Of a stretch of DNA of 64,000 bases, positions 54,010-63,600 are shown in pieces (position 1 is the stretch's first letter; each line of letters begins with the position of its first letter). A program made the translations under genes and the position numbers. Below the pieces are notes generated by a model. It was not told the origin of the DNA and made no database searches. It saw only the letters and a program-made list of their open reading frames with translations. This stretch comes from Halichondria panicea (Eukaryota > Porifera > Demospongiae > Suberitida > Halichondriidae), in NCBI RefSeq assembly GCF_963675165.1, contig NC_087377.1:6279122-6343121 (forward strand), in the 5' to 3' direction.

Positions 54010-55886
54010 ATGAGATCTGCTAGAGATGCTAGAGATGCTGGAAGAGAGTCGCGTCATGTAACTTCAGCAGTACATCCAGGCCGATCATGCGAAGAATGTG
54101 TTCTGTGTAAGAAGAAAGACCTGTCCAAGTTTTCCCATCCCAAATCCTGGAAAGATCCTTCCCTGCTGCAGCAACTCCAAGCCACTGAGCCTTCTCTCAA
54201 TGTACAGCCAGAAAGCTGCATCTGCTTGCTTTGTAGGAGGGATGTGAGCAATGTTAATGATGTTAGCTTCTCACCTAGATGGAGAAAGAATATAGGTATC
54301 ATGAAACTGATATGTTATATTCCTAATTGTACGAACACTGACATTAAAACCAAGTTAATCGATGTACAACAATTAACACCATTTTTCCCAGTGGGGCACA
54401 ACGATGCTACCTTTTCCAACGAAGATGGAACTAACAATGTACCAATTTGCTCATATCACTACATGCAATGGTACAGGTACGCACACACAACACATAGTGA
54501 CTGCAAAACATGTGGAAAACAAATCCGTGACTACAGCAAAAGCCGTCCTGTGCCAGAGCCAGTAGTACTCCAACATTTTCTAAATACTAATACTGAATTC
54601 AAAGGCACCTTTCAACCAGATGATCGTGTGTGTTATGCTTGCTATAAGTCTCATCTTATTGCTGTAAAGCACGCTAAGAATGTAGTTACAAGCACAGATG
54701 GAGACCTGACAGACCTAATTTCTGAGATAAAGCAGAATCTTCCTAGATTGTCAGATGTTCGCACTTGGGAGAATGTAATAGACTACGCTGTTCACTCACT
54801 AGCTATTACAGTTGGTGAAGGCCTTCTAAAACAGACCGCATTTCTACTACCACAAGTGTATTTGAAATTTAAGCTCGAACTAGATTCTATTGCTACAAAA
54901 TCGGATGTACAAAAGGAGGACAAAAATCTTCACAGTCATACTTGGCTAAGAAGCTGTCTTTCATCTCTGCTACAGCATCATATGGCTTACAGGTGTGCAA
55001 TTCCAAAATATGGTACACTAATATACCGCTATGGGGGTGATCTTGTACATGCTCTTACCGTAGCTCTCGAGCAAGGAAACACACAGGTTGCGACTACATT
55101 TCTTTTTTCAATGGACTAGGTAAAACCACTTTTCTAAAGACATTGCTTGAGTATGCCGAATTCATAACAACAAATACAACCAGCACACCTGGTACACTCA
55201 CAAATGAGCACAATGGGTATTTATCTTTCTTGCGGCTAGTAGGGTGCGCCTATTTTAAGAAGCACAAGTCAGCATTCTTACCTTCATTTCCAACTCCAAT
55301 GACCTTGTTCAACTCAGTCCAGTCAGCTAGCAATCACCAACGACATGAGCAATGGCTTGATCTTATACGAGACAGAATATGGGCGAGAATTCAGTACGAG
55401 GAGGACATGACACCCTCGCATGAAGCATTGCTTCGACATTGGAAGAGGAGTAGCTGGGTTTCATCTGTCTGGAATCAAGCGGCATCAAACAACATTGTCC
55501 ATCCACCACTGGAAGACTTCGGCTGGAAAAAGCCTGATCCAAACACCCTCATGATAGATTGGGACAGTGAAAGCAATGTGTCTAGAATCAGACAACAAGT
55601 AGCGCTGATTCGGAAAGGCTGTGGCTGTAAAACAGGATGCTCCTCATCACGCTGTAACTGCAAGAAACGTAATGGTTACTGTGGTCCTGGCTGCATATGT
55701 ACAGGATGCACTAACCTCCCTGTTGAAGCTCTAGCAGCAGAGCAGGAAGACATTGACAGTGCGAGTGACAGTGCAAGTGATGAACAGTCCGACGTCAGCA
55801 GTGATATCGATGGTAGTCACTTGGACGTTGAAGTCAACCAACTCATGTGTGATATCTTTGGAGACTCTGAAGGTGAAGATTTATAG
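54010..55886 (+). pseudogene. Element-encoded protein: Cys-rich N-terminus, C-terminal CXC domain, centre deleted
   Basis: The first frame starts MRSARDARDAGRESRHVTS (54010) and shows CEECVLCKKKDLSKF with CICLLCRRDV, then CYIPNC, CSYHY, CKTCGKQIRDYSKSRPVPEP and DDRVCYACYKSH, several zinc-binding pairs. It ends with a stop at 55119. From about 55090 a different frame reads GCDYISFFNGLGK, a motif (GCDxxSxFxGxGK) common to a large family of animal transposon proteins, then YLSFLRLVGCAYFKKHKSAF and a Tesmin/TSO1-like CXC domain (CGCKTGCSSSRCNC...CGPGCICTGC) and an acidic tail. In relatives, as I recall, a long catalytic region separates the two parts, so this looks like an internally deleted, frame-shifted copy. 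Superfamily not assigned. Confidence 0.6.
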
Positions 55887-56281
55887 CATAGGAGTCAACA
55901 CACAAACTGAGACACTAACTCTCATTAGTCAATGATTTTTATTATCTATATTACACATGTACATGCTGAAAACCACATGACACTTTCAAGTAGTATAAAA
56001 TCTAAATGAACAATGGGAACAGCTAGATAGCTATTTATAATATACAATAGACCTACCTGAACAACATTAGCCAGCTATAAAGTTGTGATCAGTTGAGGAA
56101 CCAAAGTTACAGAAGCAGGAGGAAAGGCACCTACAACACCCTTGTTCCATATACTGGCTTGTAGCTTCGCTCCAGCACGATTCTACACCTTCAACTTGGT
56201 ATCAATCAGTAGCTCAGATGATACCCTCCACGTTTCTACAGTCACTTCCTATCATGTGACTATTGAATGCCAAGTCAAGCC
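55887..56281. other. Interval without a recognisable gene
   Basis: 3' flank. AGTCAAGCC at 56273-56281 is the left target duplication of the next element. Confidence 0.45.
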
Positions 56282-57044
56282 TAGACTCGCAAGCCACTCC
56301 CTTTTCTCTGATTGGACGGGGGCGGGAGAAAAGGGACTGGTGACTCTGGGACACATTTTGTGTCTCTACCAGAATTTGGGTAGAGATTATTCATTGATTT
56401 TTCCAGGTGATCCAAAAATTGCGTGAGGTTAAGTAGAATTGCGTAGCCTGCAAAAGTGATCGCGGGCTTCTTAGCTACAGTTTAAGAATGGATGCTAGTG
56501 CTAGAAAAGAGAAGATGATGGAGTAATAACATCATCAGGCATTCAGCTAGGATATAGTCATCTAAGACACCAGCAGAGATTAGCTTGTTTTAGTTTTACG
56601 TGATGAGAACTGGCAGCCGAAAGTCATTGGTTGCCTAAAGCTTTTAATAACCTGTACAATACAAGACAGATAATGGCAGACGGCAGCAGTTGAATTGAGA
56701 GTAGTCAGACTTGTACAAGCTGTCTTAAATCGCTGCCACTCCTCGGTTCAAAGAAGGACTGCCAAGATTTCTACGTTCATCAGCTGTTCCATGCTAATCC
56801 ACAAGTTGTGGCACAACAGACACTGGTACAAGGATCTATAAAATCAAAAGGCTGGCTAGATAGATCTGTATACTTGTCTTCTGTGTGTCTTTAGCTTTTG
56901 ACGCATCAGAATAAATTGGATAATTTGCACGTGACATTAATATTTAATAGCATTCCTGATTTACACAAGCTGTAGCCCAGAGTCACCAGTCCCTTTTCTC
57001 CCGCCCCCGTCCAATCAGAGAAAAGGGAGTGGCTTGCGAGTCTA
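56282..57044 (+). mobile_element. RecQ-type TIR transposon, short copy A (9-bp target duplication)
   Basis: TAGACTCGCAAGCCACTCCC... continues for about 67 bp (to GACTCTGGG) and is inverted at the right end. AGTCAAGCC flanks both sides (56273-56281 and 57045-57053). Inside the left TIR the sequence follows that inside the right TIR of copy B: TGTCTCTACCAGAATTTGGG, ATTGCGTGAGGT, GCGTAGCCTGCAA, an ATGGATG start at 56488, CATTCAGCT(A/G)GGATAT, GACACCAGCAGAGATTAGCT and ACTGGCAGCCGAAAGTCATT, the last aligning with the helicase Walker A region. So this is an internally deleted derivative retaining the start of the helicase gene. Confidence 0.9.
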
Positions 57045-57672
57045 AGTCAAGCCCTCCAAAGTCAGAGTCTGTTTTTTGTTTACTCCCCAACATGACGTAA
57101 TTGGAAATGCATATTTAAGTAACTGCCCTATGTTTTACATGCAACTTCCGGTCTCTGGCCATACGACTGTATCGCCTTTCATTTTTACTGACAAAGAAGA
57201 ACCCTAAACAGTATTAAAAGACTTCATGGAGATATCGATTCGATAGTAGACTGAGCGCTGTAGGATAGGTCAATATAGGTATACAATCTTATATGTAGAC
57301 TCTTGTAGATATAGTAAAGCCTAAAGGTTAGTCAACTATAGATCTACCCGGCAAAAGTTACAGGTTTGTAAAGTTTCTATTTATGTTGAGGTTGACATTC
57401 ATGTTGTCATACTTTGTTTCATATACCATTGGATTCCTTGTTAGAAAAAGCGCTAGAGCTGGTATAAGTCAACCAGCTATAAAAGTCATGTAGAAGTCGC
57501 TATAATTATAATAATTATGTATATATATACTCGACTCGTCAACCACATAGAGCATAAATTATAAATGAAACCATAATTGACCACATAACTTCCAGGCCGA
57601 AAATAGACTTCAGGTACATACAATAATTTATTTTACATTTATACAGGTACAATCGAGTGGACCAAGGGCAAT
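57045..57672. promoter_or_regulatory. 5' flank of the Ig/FN3 receptor-like gene
   Basis: Must contain its promoter and 5' UTR. TATATATATACTCG (57521) is an AT-rich candidate about 150 bp before the ATG, but nothing fixes the start. TTGGAAATGCATATTTAAG (57100) resembles an octamer-like motif; function unproven. Confidence 0.3.
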
Positions 57673-60600
57673 ATGGGGTCACAAGGACTGGTGGCACTCG
57701 TGACAGCTGTCGCTTTCATACTATCACATACTGTAATTGTATTGACAGGTGAGAATTAATTATTATTGTAAAGAACTCTGTATCAGTGCAACTGCTGTTT
57801 TTTAATGCCGTAGAGTCCAATAAAGGAGGCCAACATTTTTAATTAGGCCAGACGAAGTAAATTGCTTGATTCTCAGGCCCGCTTGCTTCGTTTTTTGCCA
57901 CCGCTTGCTCCTTTTTAAAATCCTGGCCTAAACGACCTTTGACCTATTTATGCGGGAAGACTTTATTAACAGAGGAGGAGGAACCACTTGACCTTAGATC
58001 AATGTCATTGATTTTGTGCCCATGAACAGTCTACACTAAGACTTCATATCACAATTTATATGGGGCCTTATGGGCGTTAATGATATTCATAGACCGCGGT
58101 TAGATAGCTAACACAAAATGGTAGTTTCTTTATGAAGAATAACTCTGCAACAATATAATTATAACAAGAAGTAATATTAATGATATAGAGTTGATGCTTA
58201 ATAAATAAGCTACTGAATGATATAAAAATCAAGCTCTAAAAGTGATTATAGAATGATTATTGAGAGAAACAAAATAAACAATTTCTTAGTTTACAGCAAC
58301 TTTGATTTCTGGGCAAAATAGTTCTGAGGGAGCTGGACAAGTATAAACAGGCTAGACTATAAGACAACACTGGTAACTACTAGTACAGCTCTTAAAAACA
58401 CCAATGACTCAGGCTTACATCAGATACAACAAAGTAAACATTGACAAAAATAAGTAACTTCAATTACTTGCCTGCCTGCCACTTGAGTATCCATTTCTTG
58501 AAAGTACATAGATAGCTAATAGCATACTTGAAGTTAGTATTTCCAAAGAACTAAGCAGCTAGCACTTGCTAATTTTTTTTATACATAGTCTTGTGCACTG
58601 GAACCTGGCTTGCACTCCTGGGCCTGGGTATAGATGCTGGAAATACTGAAAAACTTGTTGCTTTATCCAATTCTAATAGTAAACAGTGACGTCACAGAAA
58701 CCATAATTAAATATACTGAGCGTTTCTGTAGTACCGTATATCTTCTAATTTATCGGACTTTTTACAGACTTTTATAAAAAATTAATAATGATAAGCAAAT
58801 TCATTGCATAGCTATAGCAACAGTGACGTCAAACAGTAGTTATAAGCATATTCATCGAAGAAGCATGACAGGAAGTAGCTCTAAACATAGTACAAGCCAG
58901 TTAAACTAGGCCTCTCGTGGTATATTTGATTTACGAGTAATCAGATAAACCAGTAGACTCGCAAGCCACTCCCTTTTCTCTGATTGGACGGGGGCGGGAG
59001 AAAAGGGACTGGTGACTCTGGGCTACAGCTTGTGTAAATCAGGAATGCTATTACGTAATACTGTCACATGATTGTGCAATTTATTTTTATGCGTACGTAC
59101 GTTGTACGTAATAATTATTCCGAGTTCAGAGTCAGAGTTGAAATACAATACAGTGCATGTTGGGAAAGCAATCGGACCACTTTTTCACATGATGAATTCA
59201 TTTGACAAGAACAACAAAGTTTCTTCTGAATCTGGAAAACACAGTACTAGAGGTACAAAGAAGGATTTGGAAGAGATTGTAAAGGAACTTTTTATTAATT
59301 CCAAAGTATTTACAGATACAGCAGGCAGAGAGCACAAATTCTTCCCGAAATTTAGACCAAACATTATGAGTGGTATTGACATGATCAAATTAAAGCAATG
59401 GATGAATACACGATTTCAGAAGCTTATTACGTATCAGTGAACCATCTTTTATATAATATACTTATTATCATCTTCAATTTATAAATAACGGTTGCGAGCT
59501 ATTGTGAACATAATATACATTTACACACAGATGTACAAATATCACAGCATTTACAGTTTCCGATACTAAGTTTTCCTGTCTGATCAAAATCCCTCAACAA
59601 TAGTGTTCTGCGACAAGTGTCTATGTTCTTACAATATTCCTTCATACTTACATCAACACGGTCAAATTTAAAATCATTTCCATTATAATATAAAGTAGCA
59701 GTTGCTTTTTTACCATCTCTGCCAGCTCTCCCAGTTTCCTGAATGTAAGATTCAATGTCGTTTGGAGGTCCCCAGTGTATAATTCTTCGAATATTGGAGC
59801 AATCCAGTCCCATACCAAATGCTACAGTTGCTACAACAATCTTAAGAGGGCTAGTAACGTTAGTAAAAGACTTGATAATACATTCTTTGACATTCGGTAC
59901 TGTGCAGGCAGTGAACATATCTACAAGTCTGAACTTTGCTAGGTCTGGGGCTCCAATTGGTTCAACATTTTCACATCCAATTCCGTTCTTTAAAAACAGA
60001 TAAATATGTGCCACATCATCGTAAGACCGACAAAATATTATCACTCTATCCATTGATAGGCGACAACTTCTCACTTCTTCCACAATTGGTGCAAATGTTT
60101 CTTCTATATCACCTTCTTTTCTGTTCACATGGTACTTGATATTAGGCTTGTTTGGAGACACAGACACCACGGTTGGGTTAACCATTGATAGAATTTGACA
60201 AATGGCCGTTCGACTACTTAAAGTAGCTGTCGCAGTCAATGCCATTATGTGTACGCTTGCTGGTATTAAACTTCTAACTTCTACTAAATTTGAGAACTCC
60301 CTCCTGAATTCAGTTCCCCTTCAACAAAAAAGAGAACGTGAATATAAACATGCACGTACTTCGATTGGGTATGACACTTACCATTTTTTCACACAATGCG
60401 CTTCGTCAATGACGAATGCAACCAGTTTGTCCGCAAACACAGGAGACTGAAGCATATCTCTCCATTCGAGATTGCACAAAAGACTTTCTGGACTAAAAAA
60501 CATCACCTGGTGTTCTCCCATTTTAACCTAGTCACGCTCCATCTCGCTGACATCACCTAACATCAATAAGTATACATGGGGATTTGTTGAGGGTTACTAT

Positions 60601-63600
60601 AGTTATCAACCAGAGATATCTAGATCAACCTGCTATATATAGCGCTATTAATTAAAACTATATACCTGAATAAACTGCTGTGATTCCTCTGGTCCTTATG
60701 GCTTCAACTTGATCCTTCATGAGAGAAATCAATGGGCTTATAACTATCACCAGAGATCCACTTGTATTGTACAAGTTGTCAAAAGCTTTAGGCAAAATCC
60801 AGTAACACAATGACTTTCCACTGCCAGTGGGGAGGCTGATAAACACATCATTTCCCATCATAAAATGAAACACAGCTAATCTCTGCTGGTCTCTTAGACT
60901 ACTACCGTATAGCGCGAAATTTTCGAGGCACTTATATTTCGTGGATTGGCCTCTAAAAGCCATTTCGTTGCACAATGTTCGCGGAATGACTGCTTACCGG
61001 AAGCCACGCCTTTAAATCTTGCACGTTATAGCAGGTAAAGAACGATTTTCGTGGACTTAATTTTCGTGTAGGATTGCTAACCCACGAAATCCACGAAAAT
61101 TAAGCCCCTCGAAAATTTCGCGCTATACGGTATATCCCAGCTGAATGGCTGATGTAGTGATTACTTCTTGAATCTTAGACACATCCATTCTAAGAAACCC
61201 GCGAGCAATTGTTGCAGGCTACGCAATTCTACTACCTCACGCAATGTTTGAATCACGTGAAGAATAACTATGAATAACCTCTACCCAAATTCTGGTAGAG
61301 ACACAAAACTGGTCCCAGAGTCACCAGTCCCTTTTCTCCCGCCCCCGTCCAATCAGAGAAAAGGGAGTGGCTTGCGAGTCTAATAAACCAGAGGCGCAGC
61401 CGAGTTGGTTTATCAGATTTCTCTCGCGTGTAAATCAAATATACCACTTGAGGCCATAATTTAACTATAACTTAATGCAGGTACGGGAGGGGGTGAAGTG
61501 AAATTTTTTGCAATTTGCTCACAATTTCACCTTCAAACTTTCATATTAATGAGTGAATACTGAATACGAAAGAGTTAATACAAAAACTCGTTCAAAATCG
61601 TAGGAGCAGGGGGGGCAGCCCAGGCATGCCTGACCAGTATTTCTAGCTTGTCTTTATAGATGTAGTCTACAGTACCAGTAGTCTCTTGTCTAGCTAAATT
61701 ATGCTTAGCTACTACAAAAACTGGCACTATTTAGAATCTGATGACATCACAATCTATGATTAAGTTCATAGTAATAACTATCTGTTCATGCACTGCACTG
61801 GAATCACAATGCGTACCCAGACTGCACTGAGAGTGGAGGGGATAAGGCTGCTTCCTTGCAACTGGCTGGAAAAGTCTGAGATCTGCTCTATGTTGCAGCA
61901 GCATGCACAGTTGCAAACATTGCGCAAGGCCTGACTCAGCAACAGCAATAGTTGACCTATGCACTTTAAATTAGTATATGCTTTGTTGAAAGTATAATAG
62001 CTAGGCCACACCAAATTAATCTTATTGTTTCACGGATTTTCAATCCATTTTAATTTTAAGATTTTCAATCCACTTCCGTTCGTTGTGACGTCATTGTTTT
62101 GCTGACGTTGTTATCCGGATCCGCCAGATACCGGCGGATGGCAAACAGTCGATACCAGACCCACTCTTCGAGGAAGTGCAGCTTGGGATCAGGGCTAGTA
62201 ACAGCACTTGCCTTAAATTGCGACATCACCTGATTATGTTTCGCCCCCCGCGATATTTATGGATAATTATAAATATCATTATTGCTATGTTTGAAGTGGA
62301 TTGAAGGAAGTAGATAGAAGATTCGCAAGCACATCTGATAGTATTCTGATGAAAAAAAGGGCTATCTTGCTAGCGTACTTTCAAGAGTACATTATACAAA
62401 ACAAAATTACTAGCACGTACTTAATTTACAAATTTGCTAAAATAATTAGTACCCGTTGTGATACCGTATAATTATTATCTTCTAATTTATAGCGGACACT
62501 TCTAATCACTCTTTTGGGCAATTGTCGTTGTTCTAATACAACAAACACTCCAGTATTTACATTTGTTTGGACAATACCTTGAAAAGTTGAGTTACCATTC
62601 ATACACGGCAAGTAAGACTTAGAGTGCTGCAGTTAGATAGCTTTGAGTAGCTAGTTTTAGATAGCTAGTGCTACTATTCAGTCGTACCCTGTTCTATTAA
62701 ACTTAGCTAGCTTGCATGCAGCTGCTTGCTTGTTTTAATTATTCCGGACATTTCGCATGCTCTATAAAAGTCTGTTCCAATTATACTAGGACAATTTCTA
62801 TTTTTTGCTGTCGGATAAATTAAAAGATATAGGTAGTAACAAGAGTAGATAAGAGTAAGAGTGTTGAACTGCTTGTAACAGCAATTTCCTGCTCCTGCGG
62901 CATCACTTGATAGTATCAGTAATAATTAGTTATGTTAGCAACACTTCCCAGAAACCACACATGCTGCGATTGCACAGTTCAGTGCTACAAACCACAGACC
63001 ACAGTTTACTTAACAGCACTCATTAATTGAATAGTGCCGACGGTGATGACGCATGTCAAGGCAAATGCGGTCCCACGATTACTACAGCAGTTCAACACTC
63101 TTACTCTTATCTACTCTTGGTAGTAACAATAGTGACGACAGTGATGCCGCAATTTAAAACAAATGTCGTTCCAGGTTTACTACAGGAGTTCAACACTCTT
63201 ACTCTTATCTACTCTTGGTGTACTGAATAGGGCTTTATTTAGAGTAACGCAGACACGTACGGTACATTCAATGATTTTTGACACACGATTAGAGTAATTT
63301 TTCTTTTAAATTTTGTATGTAGCATCCGAATTTACGATGCAACCAGTATCAGTGGTACAGGCCCAAAGGGTAGATGCAGTGTTCGAGTGTCGATATACTG
63401 GAGCACAAAGTTACAATTGGAGACTCAATGGAGAGTTTCCCACTGAGGATACTTATCCACCTGGTGTGACTGCTACCCCATCGACTAATGATACCCCAGC
63501 AACACTGACCATCCCAGCCATAGCACATTACAACAACACTGTTGTCCAATGTGAGGCAGTGGTTAGAGACGGACGAGCGTTGATACCCACATTGTCAGTA

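Larger units (their letters stand above)
58954..61382 (-). mobile_element. RecQ-type TIR transposon, copy B (2.4 kb, 9-bp target duplication)
   Basis: Ends TAGACTCGCAAGCCACTCCC...GACTCTGGG match copy A and are inverted with respect to each other. ATAAACCAG flanks both sides (58945-58953 and 61383-61391). It carries a RecQ-like helicase gene reading inward from the right end and a convergent short frame reading inward from the left end. A MITE later inserted into the helicase. Nine-base duplications are most usual in Mutator-like elements, but no MULE transposase is present. Confidence 0.9.

Noticed and set aside
60903-60975. N-terminal 24 codons apparently continuous with the RecQ helicase
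   Set aside because: They are translated from the right arm of a MITE; the related copy at 56488 shows the true upstream sequence of the gene.
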